Assembly (NCBI RefSeq): GCF_024622505.1
Contig: NZ_JANKAS010000009.1
Span: 1-52,161, forward strand
Length of the DNA: 52,161 nt
Source of the DNA: Irregularibacter muris
GTDB lineage: Bacteria > Bacillota > Clostridia > Eubacteriales > Garciellaceae
Direction: 5' to 3'
In this document: piece by piece, positions 43,354-51,946 of the stretch
Numbering within the stretch: position 1 is the stretch's first letter
How the letters are laid out: every line of letters starts with the position of its first letter
The notes under the pieces: generated by a model
The model's database searches: none
What the model was told of the DNA's origin: nothing
The model's input: the letters and a program-made list of their open reading frames with translations, nothing else
Program-made: the position numbers and the translations under genes

Positions 43354-43523
43354 AGGTATACTGAAATAAAAGAATTAGATGCTGAAATTATTAGAGAGTT
43401 TGTGGACAAGATAATCGTCTTTAAAGCCGAGAAAGTAAATGGAAAAAGACAGCAGAAAATTCGTATCTATTATAACGTATTGAAGCAGTTGATATTCCAA
43501 AAAGGGATGAAAAAACGGCATAG
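43354..43523 (+). pseudogene. Serine site-specific recombinase, C-terminal tail (DUF4368-like) remnant
   Basis: The frame from 43354 reads [20 protein letters not shown] and then [11 protein letters not shown], the typical C-terminal domain of large serine recombinases from Tn916-like and clostridial mobile elements. A one-base loss near 43481 shifts the frame; the other frame supplies the usual ending [14 protein letters not shown] and a stop at 43521-43523. The catalytic resolvase domain is absent. The tail is fused directly to the primase remnant, so several kilobases of an element were probably deleted between them. Confidence 0.8.
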
Positions 43524-43551
43524 CCGTGAATACAGCTATGCCAATTTTTTT
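43509..43551. terminator. Bidirectional terminator between the element remnant and larC
   Basis: GGCATAGC (43517-43524) pairs with GCTATGCC (43535-43542) around a 10-nt loop. A T-run follows on the plus strand (43545-43551), and an A-run precedes on the left (43509-43515), giving T6 on the minus strand. It can serve both the recombinase remnant and the end of the lar operon. Confidence 0.8.
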
Positions 43552-43598
43552 AGACTAATAAATCCCTATGGGAGAGACCCATTTTCTTGGTTTTTGTG

Positions 43599-44890
43599 TT
43601 ATCCTATTTGCTTTTTCACTTCATCGTACACTCTTTGAAATCCTAATCCCCTTTGATGACATATCTTTTTAATATCCTCATACTCAGGATAATAATATTT
43701 TTCATCTTCAAAGGTACAAATCTTGACTCTCACTGGTCCATATTTTGTATCTACCGTCATAAACTCTCGCTTCAACACCCTACGGTTAACTTTATATTTT
43801 CTTATACCAATAGTTGTGGTGTTTTTAAAAATAATGGATTCCATAGTATTTATATTTTCTTCCGAACATATTACGCTTAGTTTATAAGCAGGTCTATTCT
43901 TCTTCATATAAATGGGATTGAAAAAAGCGTCTTTGGCTCCCCCTTCTATGAGTAGATCCAAAGTGAAGCCTAAAGCCTCCCCTGTGGTATCGTCTATATT
44001 ACTCTCCATTATCCATACTTCATCTTTATGAATGTCTTCAACTGCACTTAAAACATTTGTTTTTTTTTACCATCATCCTCTATGATATAAGCTCTTAAAA
44101 TATTAGCTTTAGGGAAATCTTTTTTCCCTGATCCTATACCTATATTCTTGATTTTGTAGCTAGAAGGTAGAGCATCTTTTGTTTTTATTGCCGCAGCTAT
44201 GGCAGCTCCTGTTGGGGTAACTAGTTCTCCGTGGATATCTGTTATTTGAAGCGGTAGGGCATGATCCATGACGATATTGACAACCGCTGGTACTGGCACT
44301 GGCAAAATACCATGTTGGCATTTGACATGACCAACTCCTTCGTATAAATCTGATATAACCACTTCATGTATATTTAAATTATCCAAACAGACCGCGACAG
44401 CTACAATATCTACTATGGAATCCACTGCTCCCACTTCATGGAAATGCACTTCATCTATAAGGATGCCGTGGGCCTTTGCCTCTGCCTTAGCTACCACATG
44501 AAAAATTTTCTTGGATAGATTTTTTGCTCTATCTGACATCTGGGCATTATCTATAATTTCCTGGATATCCTTTATATTTCTATGAATATGGTGGTGACTA
44601 TGTTCATGGTGATGATGTTCTTCCCCATGAATATGATCGTGATGGGGATCTACATGATTATGGCTGTGTTCATGCTGATGTTTTTCTTCCTTTAAAATAA
44701 CATCAAAGGAACAGGCATCTATACCACATTTTTCTCTTCGCCCAATCTGAATTTCATAACCTTCTACATTCAGGCTTTTCAGAGCCTCTTTCAAAACCTC
44801 TTGATCTGCTCCTAAATCCAATAAAGCAGATACCGTCATATCTCCACTAATTCCCGAATAGCATTCTAAATACAAGATTTGATTATTCAT
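43599..44890 (-). CDS. larC: LarC, nickel insertion into the nickel-pincer cofactor, expressed by -1 frameshift
   Basis: LarC inserts Ni into the pyridinium bis-thiocarboxylate mononucleotide, using CTP. The N-terminal part (44048-44890, 280 aa) has [20 protein letters not shown], a His-rich loop near residues 72-104, and [14 protein letters not shown]. It ends two codons after CAA ATG TTT. The C-terminal part (from the other frame to 43599) has [15 protein letters not shown] and ends in YDEVKKQIG. The frames join at nine A (44060-44068): slipping back one base yields [21 protein letters not shown] and a 430-aa LarC. An SD-like GAGG (44077-44080) stands 8 nt before the slip site, a known stimulator. 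LarC1/LarC2 frameshifting is known from Lactobacillus plantarum. It overlaps larB by 8 nt. Confidence 0.9.
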
Positions 44891-45635
44891 TTCCCTTCAC
44901 CGCCAGTCGATTGATTTGAGTCGCCATATAGGCTGCTCCAAAGCCGTTATCAATATTTACCACCGCTATACCTTCGGCACAGGAATTGAGCATGGTAAGT
45001 AAAGCCGAAAGGCCCTTAAAATTAGTGCCATATCCAACAGAAGTAGGTACGGCGATCACTGGTTTATCTACCAAACCTGCAATCACTCCAGCTAAGGCTC
45101 CTTCCATACCAGCAACAGCGATAATAGCATTGGCCTCATTGATTTCCTCAATCTTGGATAATAATCTATGAATACCCGCCACCCCTACATCATAGATACG
45201 GGTGACATGGCTACCAAAGAATTCTGCCGTTTGGGCAGCTTCTTCCGCTACGGGAATATCCGATGTACCCCCTGTGCACACGGCAATATTCCCTAGTTTT
45301 TTCCCTTTGGATCTTACTACCTTAATCATCCTAGACAGTTCATCATACTCCGCCTCTTCTACAATAGCCTTTACTGCTTCAAACTGCTCTTTGCTGGCCC
45401 GGGTGCCCAATATATCAACTTTTTTATCGTTAAAACTTTGAAAGATTTTTATGAGATGTTCTGTACTTTTCCCGCTACAATAAACAACCTCCCCAAAACC
45501 AGATCTAAGCTTTCTATGATGGTCCAACTTTGCAAACCCTAAATCCTCATAGGGTAATTTTTTTAATTGTTTTTCTGCACTTTCTATGTCTACTTCTCCC
45601 GACTTTACTTTTTTTAGTAATTCATGAATATCCAT
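44883..45635 (-). CDS. larB: LarB, pyridinium-3,5-biscarboxylic acid mononucleotide synthase
   Basis: The first enzyme of nickel-pincer cofactor synthesis: it carboxylates and hydrolyses nicotinate adenine dinucleotide. The 250-aa protein has the PurE-like C-terminal domain with VCTGGTSDIPVAEEAAQTAEF, AVAGMEGALAGVIAGL and VIAVPTSVGYGTNFKG. The N-terminal helical segment contains FAKLDHHRKLRSGFGEVVY, also conserved in LarB. The ATG at 45635 starts 1 nt after the larE stop region, and the end overlaps larC by 8 nt, so larE, larB and larC are translated together. Confidence 0.95.
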   Translation of the reverse strand: MDIHELLKKVKSGEVDIESAEKQLKKLPYEDLGFAKLDHHRKLRSGFGEVVYCSGKSTEHLIKIFQSFNDKKVDILGTRASKEQFEAVKAIVEEAEYDELSRMIKVVRSKGKKLGNIAVCTGGTSDIPVAEEAAQTAEFFGSHVTRIYDVGVAGIHRLLSKIEEINEANAIIAVAGMEGALAGVIAGLVDKPVIAVPTSVGYGTNFKGLSALLTMLNSCAEGIAVVNIDNGFGAAYMATQINRLAVKGNE

Positions 45636-45636
45636 C

Positions 45637-46455
45637 CTAGCCCTCCTTTACCACATACACATCCATACTTCCTGAGCGGAATCCCTCTAAATCCATGGTA
45701 ATATAAACAAATCCTAAATCCTTTAAATAAGGTATAATTTCTTGAGATTTCTCCAATAACCTTTTTAAATCCTCCCTAGGTACCTCAATCCTCACAATAT
45801 CTCCGTGGACTCTAAGACGTAGAATTCTAAAACCTAAGCCTTTAATAAATTCTTCTCCCTTTTCTATCTTTTCCAATAGTTCAAAGTTGATTGGGGTATT
45901 ATAGGGTAATCTTGTGGCCATACAGGGGGCTGAAGGTCTAGAAGATACTGAAATATTTAAACTACTTGCCATCCCTCTTACCTCTGCCTTTGTAATATCA
46001 AGCTCTGCCAAGGGGCTGACAATTCCCAATTCCTTTAAAGCCTGTATTCCAGGCCGATATACCTTTAAATCATCGGCATTGGTACCATCTACTACGTATT
46101 TGCACCCCAGTTCCTGAGCAAATTTCTGTAAGTTAGAAAATAATGATTCCTTACATAAATAACATCTATTCTCTGGATTTTTCAGAATCTCCTCATTTTC
46201 AAATTCATTGATTTGAATAATTTTATGCCTTGCTCCCATTTCTTGGGCTACTCTTTTAGATATAGTCACATCGGAGGCTGGATGGAGCCTAGATTCAAAA
46301 GTAATGGCGTAAACTTCCTTATTTAATTTCTTCCCTGCTTCGCAGGCCACCTTTAAAATCAAACTGCTATCTACCCCTCCAGAAAAGGCAATACAAATCC
46401 CCTCTTTTACTAATTTTTCTACATATTCTTTTAAAGCGATATATTTATTTTCCAT
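45637..46455 (-). CDS. larE: LarE, ATP-dependent sacrificial sulfur transferase
   Basis: LarE adenylates the pyridinium carboxylates and replaces oxygen by sulfur. The 272-aa protein has the PP-loop SGGVDSSL (residues 25-32), NRCYLCKESLF near 96-106 and DGTNADDL near 123-130. Cys178 in SSRPSAPCMATRLPY matches the position of the L. plantarum Cys176 that gives up its sulfur. No further Cys follows it, which argues for the single-Cys sacrificial type rather than the Fe-S type of LarE. The gene abuts the ABC ATPase gene (1 nt gap) and larB, all in one operon. Confidence 0.95.
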   Translation of the reverse strand: MENKYIALKEYVEKLVKEGICIAFSGGVDSSLILKVACEAGKKLNKEVYAITFESRLHPASDVTISKRVAQEMGARHKIIQINEFENEEILKNPENRCYLCKESLFSNLQKFAQELGCKYVVDGTNADDLKVYRPGIQALKELGIVSPLAELDITKAEVRGMASSLNISVSSRPSAPCMATRLPYNTPINFELLEKIEKGEEFIKGLGFRILRLRVHGDIVRIEVPREDLKRLLEKSQEIIPYLKDLGFVYITMDLEGFRSGSMDVYVVKEG

Positions 46456-46456
46456 A

Positions 46457-47065
46457 TCATCCGTTGACCTCCTCTAAGTAAATTTTTCTTGTGCATATTT
46501 TATTGGCTAAATGATGGTTGTGGGTGATAACTAATAGTCCTAGATTTCTTTCCTCTACTACTTCTAAAATAGACTTCCAAATCTGGGCTTGATTAATGGC
46601 ATCTAGCATAGTGGTAATCTCATCAGCAATTAAAAACTTTGTATTTCCTCCCAAGGCCCTGACGATGGAGAAACGCTGTAATTCTCCCGAGGAAAGTTCC
46701 CGGGGATATCTAGTAAGCCAGTGTTTTTCAATACCCATAGCCTGTAACATTTTATCCTGGAATACTCCCCCTTCTTCTAACACCTCTTTCATCCTCCATC
46801 TAGGGTTTATAGCCTTTTCTGGATGCTGATAGATAAGTTGGACAGGGTGATGTCCTTTAGTAGGTATGGGCTTTCCATCTATAAACACTTCCCCCTTGGT
46901 GGGTTTGACATAACCTGCAAGAATTTTGGCCAAGGTACTTTTCCCATAACCACTTTTGGCGATCAAACCTACCCGTTCTCCACTTTCAATAGAGATATTC
47001 ATATTTCTTAAAATATCCTCTCCCTTAGGGTAGCTAAAGCTTATATTTTTTCCCTCAAAAAGCAT
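46457..47065 (-). CDS. Nickel/peptide-type ABC transporter ATPase, short NikE/OppF-like subunit
   Basis: A 202-aa ABC ATPase with Walker A GLIAKSGYGKSTLAK (33-47), signature LSSGELQRF and Walker B FLIADE, then the switch His in VITHNHH. It is shorter than a usual OppF (about 320 aa) because the C-terminal oligopeptide-transporter domain is missing, a form common in NikE-like subunits. It overlaps the NikD-like gene by 11 nt and is followed directly by larE, which ties the transporter to nickel use. Walker A reads GYGKST rather than GSGKST, an unusual but tolerable change. Confidence 0.9.
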   Translation of the reverse strand: MLFEGKNISFSYPKGEDILRNMNISIESGERVGLIAKSGYGKSTLAKILAGYVKPTKGEVFIDGKPIPTKGHHPVQLIYQHPEKAINPRWRMKEVLEEGGVFQDKMLQAMGIEKHWLTRYPRELSSGELQRFSIVRALGGNTKFLIADEITTMLDAINQAQIWKSILEVVEERNLGLLVITHNHHLANKICTRKIYLEEVNG

Positions 47066-47984
47066 GATGACACCTCACCCTTCCTTCTCCAAGTTGTTTT
47101 AAGGGTGATTTATCTTGATGGCATTTTTCATCCGCCCTACTACATCTAGGAGCGAAGGCACAACCAATAGGCATATCTTTATCATAGGGTTGGCATCCCC
47201 TAGTCACCTCAAAGCCATTTTGGGGAAGGGCTTTATATAAAGCCTTGGTATATGGATGCCTCAAAGCTTCTACCCCCTTATGAAAATCCGATACTGGGGC
47301 AATTTCTACAATAGTGCCAGCATAAAATACCGCAATTTTATCCGCCACCTGCAAAGCCAAATCAATATCATGGGTAATCATCAGTACAGCCTTTCCCTGG
47401 TCCGCAAAAGCTCTAAAATAATTTAAAGTTTTCATGGCCATTTCCACGTCTAATCCTGGGGTGGGCTCATCGGCAATAATAAGATTGGCATCTTTTTGGG
47501 CAGCAGTAGAAATCAGTACCCTTCTTGCCATTCCTCCGGATAATTGAAAGGGATAAAGTTTTTCGGATTGTTGACATAAATCATATCTTTCAAAGGATGC
47601 CCTTTGCCTTTCCCTACTTTCTGTACTTCTATCCGTTCCCTGTACTTGCCTTGCTATTTTCATCAAGGGATCTAGATGGGAAATAGATTGGGGAATAAGG
47701 GCAATTTTGTTTCCCCTTAGTTTTTCTAATCTTTTTTCTGTTAGCTCTTTCCCCTCATAATATACCTTACCACCCATAGTGGCATTGTTGGGTAAAAGAC
47801 CCATAATGCCATGGGCAAGTAAGCTTTTCCCACTTCCACTGGAACCTACAATAGCTAATAATTCTCCCTTATGCACATCAATGGAAAGATTAGAAATGGT
47901 TTGTTGATGATATTGTTTTAATCCCCTTCCATACATTCGAAAGGAGATAGATAGATCTTTTACTTCTAATAATGGATTTTTCAT
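47055..47984 (-). CDS. Nickel/peptide-type ABC transporter ATPase, NikD/OppD-like subunit
   Basis: An ABC ATPase of about 309 aa. Walker A is GSSGSGKS, the signature is LSGGMARRV and Walker B is LIIADEPTPGLD. The C-terminal oligopeptide/dipeptide transporter domain is present, with cysteines in GCAFAPRCSRADEKCHQD. I take the ATG at 47984 (MKNPLLEVKDL) as the start, 10 nt after the NikC-like stop and behind GAGGTG. The longer frame to 48008 would use a GTG inside the previous gene. It energises uptake through the two permeases upstream. Confidence 0.92.
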   Translation of the reverse strand: MKNPLLEVKDLSISFRMYGRGLKQYHQQTISNLSIDVHKGELLAIVGSSGSGKSLLAHGIMGLLPNNATMGGKVYYEGKELTEKRLEKLRGNKIALIPQSISHLDPLMKIARQVQGTDRSTESRERQRASFERYDLCQQSEKLYPFQLSGGMARRVLISTAAQKDANLIIADEPTPGLDVEMAMKTLNYFRAFADQGKAVLMITHDIDLALQVADKIAVFYAGTIVEIAPVSDFHKGVEALRHPYTKALYKALPQNGFEVTRGCQPYDKDMPIGCAFAPRCSRADEKCHQDKSPLKQLGEGRVRCHHAF

Positions 47985-47994
47985 CACCTTCACC

Positions 47995-48810
47995 TCACTC
48001 CTGTGCACTACTGGGATCTAAAAGTCTTTTTATGTTTTCCCCCAGTTTATCAAACAATAGAACAATCAAAACTAAAGATATCCCTGGGAAAACAGCCAAC
48101 CACCACATACCGGTAGATAAATATTTCATACTTTCTGATAGGATAATGCCCACTGCTGGCTGTTCAGGAGATAATCCAAAACCTAGAAAAGTAATAGAGG
48201 CTTCATGTAAAATAGCATGGGGAAACATCAAAATAGTTCCCACAAGTACCTGGGGCAATATATAAGGAAGTACATGTTTTTTTAGTATATAAACATTCCC
48301 CTTACCCAATCTTTTGCTTACCTGAATATAGATTTCATTTCGCAGTTGCAGTGCTTCTCCCCGTATGAGTCTTGCTAGACTGGTCCAATGGGTAAGGGAG
48401 ATTCCAATTAAAATTCCCTTTACCCCTCTGCCTACAGCAAAGGAAATGAGAATTAATAAAACCATGTGGGGAATGCCCATAACAAGATCAATAAGCCATA
48501 AAATCCCCTGATCTAACCACTTAGGTCCTACCCCTGCCAAGGCACCAATAACTACAGCTATAATTGCACTCATAAGGGATGCCACCAAACCAATAAGGAT
48601 ACTTGTGGAAAGTCCCTTTAAGGTGCGTAAAAACATATCCCTTCCCATCCAATCTGTACCAAAAATATGCTTTAAAGACAAGGACTGATTCTTTTGGGAA
48701 AAGTCTGCTTTAATATCCTTTTCCCCTACGGATAGTCCATAAAATACAATTGTTACAATCATTGTTATAATAACAACCACTAACACTAAGGATTTTATTC
48801 TTCTATTCAT
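47995..48810 (-). CDS. Nickel/peptide-type ABC transporter permease, NikC/OppC-like
   Basis: A 271-aa permease with about five to six transmembrane segments. It carries the N-terminal GTDWMGRDMFLRTLKGLSTS motif diagnostic of NikC/DppC/OppC proteins and the inner-membrane signature region GISLTHWTSLARLIRGEALQ (EAA loop). Its ATG overlaps the NikB-like gene by 8 nt. The TDxxGRDxxSR-type motif is conserved in both nickel and dipeptide systems and does not separate them. Confidence 0.93.
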   Translation of the reverse strand: MNRRIKSLVLVVVIITMIVTIVFYGLSVGEKDIKADFSQKNQSLSLKHIFGTDWMGRDMFLRTLKGLSTSILIGLVASLMSAIIAVVIGALAGVGPKWLDQGILWLIDLVMGIPHMVLLILISFAVGRGVKGILIGISLTHWTSLARLIRGEALQLRNEIYIQVSKRLGKGNVYILKKHVLPYILPQVLVGTILMFPHAILHEASITFLGFGLSPEQPAVGIILSESMKYLSTGMWWLAVFPGISLVLIVLLFDKLGENIKRLLDPSSAQE

Positions 48811-49789
48811 AATCCATCTCCCCTATCTTAGGGTCAACCCATTGGTAAAGAATATTGGCTATGGAATTCCCTAAAAATACAAAGAGGGCACTAAATAGAG
48901 TAACTCCAAGAAGTAAGGGGACATCACTCCTTAAACCTGCTTCTACAGCCGCTCTTCCCAGTCCAGGATAGGAAAATACTTGTTCTACCAACACACTGCC
49001 CCCGAATAATTCACTAAAGGAAGCGAATTGTAGGGTAATGGCAGGGATGAGAGTATTATGCACAACATGATTTTTAATGATTTCCTTTGATTTTTCTCCC
49101 CTTGCTCTAGCAAAAAGTACATAGTCACTTTCCATGGCAGTAAACACCTTATCCCTTGTATGTAATGCCACTGGACTAAAGGAAGTAAAGCTCAGGGCAA
49201 GGGCAGGTAATAGTGCATGATATACTCTTTGAAAAAAGGTGATTTCCTTGGTCAGCATACCAATGGGTACACTTAAGCCCACGGGAAACCATCCTAGGCC
49301 TATGGAAAAAATCAAAAGCAATATAAGGCCTACCCAAAAGGTAGGAGTAGAGGACAAGCTTAAACAAATAGTCTTCATTACCCTTTCCCCTGGTTTTCCC
49401 CTGTTTATTCCCATAAGAAGCCCTAAGGTATACCCGATGATTCCTGATAAAACCCAGGACAATCCCATAAGTAAAATAGAATGGTTAAACTTTTCTATGA
49501 TAATATCCAATACCGGTCTCCTATAGATAAGAGAGACACCAAAATCTCCCTGTAAAACTGCTCGGCTCCAGGTGAGAAACTGTTTTAGGGGCGAACCATT
49601 TCCCCCCCAAAAGTTCTCGATATTTTCCCTTTGTTCTGGACTAACAGCTACACCTGCTCCTACATAAGCCTGTATAGGATCTATAGGAGAAATTTGTATT
49701 AGAAAATATGCAATTACACATACTGCTACCAACAGGGTAACTAATCGTATAAAATTTTGTATGATTCTCTTGAAAATCCCTTTATTCAT
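48803..49789 (-). CDS. Nickel/peptide-type ABC transporter permease, NikB/OppB-like
   Basis: A 328-aa permease with six predicted transmembrane segments. The family features are the N-terminal helix followed by FLIQISPIDPIQAYVG, the EAA-loop segment FARARGEKSKEIIKNHVVHN, and FGGSVLVEQVFSYPGLGRAA near the C-terminus. It begins 12 nt after the solute-binding protein gene and overlaps the NikC-like gene by 8 nt. Operon linkage with larE, larB and larC suggests nickel as the cargo. Confidence 0.93.
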   Translation of the reverse strand: MNKGIFKRIIQNFIRLVTLLVAVCVIAYFLIQISPIDPIQAYVGAGVAVSPEQRENIENFWGGNGSPLKQFLTWSRAVLQGDFGVSLIYRRPVLDIIIEKFNHSILLMGLSWVLSGIIGYTLGLLMGINRGKPGERVMKTICLSLSSTPTFWVGLILLLIFSIGLGWFPVGLSVPIGMLTKEITFFQRVYHALLPALALSFTSFSPVALHTRDKVFTAMESDYVLFARARGEKSKEIIKNHVVHNTLIPAITLQFASFSELFGGSVLVEQVFSYPGLGRAAVEAGLRSDVPLLLGVTLFSALFVFLGNSIANILYQWVDPKIGEMDYE

Positions 49790-49801
49790 ATCATCCCTCT
49801 T

Positions 49802-51418
49802 TTATTTCCATGTCCAATCCTTTAAGTTGGCAAGTAAGGGCCATGCATGACCATGGGGATGAATCTTTTGAGTACCCATATCCAAGCCCTCTTTTACATA
49901 ATACAAATGATCCACATTGACCAACCATACCCAGGGGCTTTCCCCTTGGGTGGACACTCCTGTTTCCCCATCCCACTGAACCTTTTTCCAATGCTCCAGG
50001 GCCTCATCGTGATCCAAAGAACTCATAGCCTTATCAATATGCTCATCTACTTTTTCATTGGAGAAATATTCAGGATTGTAATAATCCTTACCGGTATTTT
50101 CACTATGATAAAGCAAATAGGTCTCTATGGGGCTTTGAGCTCCCCAACCCATGACTACCGCTTCACTATACATTCTTTGGTCAATTACATCCCAACTGGT
50201 TCCTTCAATAGTTATTTTTATTCCCAACTCTTCAGCCTGCAAGGCCACTGCATTTGCCAAGACTTGCCTAGTAGAATCACCAGCCGCATAAAGTAAATTA
50301 ATTTCTGCTCTTTGTCCATTCTTTTCTCGGATTCCATCCTTGTCTACATCTATCCAGCCTGCTGCTTCTAAAATATCCTTTGCCTTCACTACATCGTACT
50401 CTACTATGGCCTTCTCATTGGACCAGGGCATTCCGTCACATTCTGTATAGGCTGGTCTACCGTATCCATTTAAAGCATCCTTTATTAATGCTTCTCGGTC
50501 AATTCCGTAGGATAGAGCTCGTCTTATAGCAATATCTGATGTCACATTATTTCCAATCCTATGGCCGTCTTTGGTTGTTTTTCCCTCATCTGGTAAACAA
50601 GGCAGGGTTAATCCACGGTTATCTATGGTCTTTACCACTTCTAAGTGCATCCCATCTATTTCCTGCTGAGCAAGGTTTGCAGAGGTCATAGCCACGTCCA
50701 ACTGTCCTGCTTGAGCTACCGCTAAAGCTGCATCCTCTTCCATGAATAATACCGTGACTTTCTTCATCTCGGGTACTTTACCATAATAATTTTCGTTGGC
50801 TTCCATAATGATCTGTTGCCCCTTATCCCATTGCACTAGCTTAAAGGGACCACTACCTACGGGATTCTCACCATAGTTAGGTCCATAGGAATGTTTGGGT
50901 ACAATCCCTGTGGCGGCTATGGTGTAGATAAAAGAGGAGTCTGGTTTATGTAGGATAAATTCCACAGTGTTTTCATTTACCTCAGAAATCTTTTTCATGT
51001 TGGTTAAATCCACAATAGAGCCGCTATCTTTAGCTTTATCAAAGGTGAAAACCACATCCTCTGCTGTAAGTTTTTCACCGTCGGTAAAGTAGGCATCCTC
51101 CCGTAGGGTGAAGTTCCAGATAAGACCATCTTCACTGATCTGATAATCGGTAGCCAAATCCTTTACAATTTCCATATTAGAATCCGTATCTACCAAAGTA
51201 CTTTGAAAAAGGGGATTACCATATCTTCCCCACCCCACAATGGGGTCAAAGCCTCCATCAGGTTCGCTACCTATGGCCATGACTAATTTTTCCTTCTTTT
51301 TCAATGCATCCTCTTGAGACTGACTGGCATCTTTCCCCTTTCCCTGGCATCCCCCTAAGACAAAAATACCTACTAGTAGAATAATCAATCCTTTAAACAT
51401 CATAGATTTTCTTCTCAT
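49802..51418 (-). CDS. ABC transporter solute-binding lipoprotein, probably nickel-binding (NikA/OppA family)
   Basis: A lipoprotein of about 538 aa, SBP family 5. The signal peptide ends in the lipobox LGGC. The early segment SEPDGGFDPIVGWGRYGNPLFQ and VEFILHKPDSSFIYTIAATGIVPKH fit the nickel/dipeptide group. The C-terminal THIS-like stretch KIHPHGHAWP is His-rich and could contact Ni. The ATG at 51418 is chosen because GGGGAGGA lies 7-8 nt before it; the open frame to 51445 starts with TTG and lacks a site. It heads the importer-lar operon. Nickel supply for LarC is the natural reading, but peptide or chelate uptake cannot be excluded. Confidence 0.88.
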   Translation of the reverse strand: MRRKSMMFKGLIILLVGIFVLGGCQGKGKDASQSQEDALKKKEKLVMAIGSEPDGGFDPIVGWGRYGNPLFQSTLVDTDSNMEIVKDLATDYQISEDGLIWNFTLREDAYFTDGEKLTAEDVVFTFDKAKDSGSIVDLTNMKKISEVNENTVEFILHKPDSSFIYTIAATGIVPKHSYGPNYGENPVGSGPFKLVQWDKGQQIIMEANENYYGKVPEMKKVTVLFMEEDAALAVAQAGQLDVAMTSANLAQQEIDGMHLEVVKTIDNRGLTLPCLPDEGKTTKDGHRIGNNVTSDIAIRRALSYGIDREALIKDALNGYGRPAYTECDGMPWSNEKAIVEYDVVKAKDILEAAGWIDVDKDGIREKNGQRAEINLLYAAGDSTRQVLANAVALQAEELGIKITIEGTSWDVIDQRMYSEAVVMGWGAQSPIETYLLYHSENTGKDYYNPEYFSNEKVDEHIDKAMSSLDHDEALEHWKKVQWDGETGVSTQGESPWVWLVNVDHLYYVKEGLDMGTQKIHPHGHAWPLLANLKDWTWK

Positions 51419-51446
51419 TTTCTTCTCCTCCCCTTTCAAAAACAAA

Positions 51447-51496
51447 AAACCATAAAGTAACCCCTTATTCTTAAGAGATGATAACCTTCATGGTTT
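51447..51496 (-). terminator. Terminator or attenuator between DUF3842 gene and importer operon
   Basis: AAACCATGAAG (51486-51496) pairs with CTTTATGGTTT (51447-51457), 11 bp with one G-U pair, and is followed on the minus strand by TTTTGTTTTTG. It stands 28 nt before the binding-protein start codon, so it may both end the DUF3842 transcript and attenuate the importer operon. Confidence 0.65.
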
Positions 51497-51532
51497 ATTG
51501 ATTCCGCGCTTATGTAATTACTATGGTTCTCT

Positions 51533-51946
51533 TTATTGCTCTAAAATGGTTTTCACTTTTTCAAGCAATTGATCAAAGATCTGTTTTAATGAATAATTTT
51601 CAAGACCAATAATTTCAAAGTTGCATTTACTTACTGGCAATAAAAGTTTTTTTGCACTGCTGCTGGCAATGGTCTCTGCTATTTTAGGACTAATCTCTCC
51701 CATCATAGAATTGGCTGCAATAATAGCCATTGGCCCAATAATAAGATCTACTTTATGACTCATCCATATAATTGCATTTTCCCCGGTGGCCCCATCGTCA
51801 CCGCCGGCTTTTAACATATTGCCAGTAGCCTTAGAATTGGTGCCTAGGACAATGATTTCCAAATCATTGTTTTTCAAAGACTTCAGTCTTTCTACTACTT
51901 GACATCCAATTCCTCCACCTTTTCCATCAATAACTGCTATTTTCAT
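51533..51946 (-). CDS. DUF3842 family protein
   Basis: A 137-aa cytoplasmic protein matching the clostridial DUF3842 family. It has a Rossmann-like start (KIAVIDGKGGGIGCQVVERL), a conserved middle (VLGTNSKATGNMLKAGGDDGATGENAI) and a late LPVSKCNFEIIGL segment. The function of the family is not known. The glycine-rich start suggests a nucleotide ligand. The ATG at 51946 follows GAGGGG. It lies 115 nt upstream of the importer-lar operon on the same strand, with a terminator-like hairpin between. Confidence 0.88.
   Translation of the reverse strand: MKIAVIDGKGGGIGCQVVERLKSLKNNDLEIIVLGTNSKATGNMLKAGGDDGATGENAIIWMSHKVDLIIGPMAIIAANSMMGEISPKIAETIASSSAKKLLLPVSKCNFEIIGLENYSLKQIFDQLLEKVKTILEQ

Noticed and set aside
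43402-43638. 78-codon plus-strand frame starting [11 protein letters not shown] as a separate gene
   Set aside because: Its first part is the recombinase tail; after the one-base break it reads through the terminator in the wrong frame.
44570-44690. CAT-rich plus-strand stretch as a repeat array
   Set aside because: It is the His-rich loop of LarC read on the other strand, not an independent repeat.
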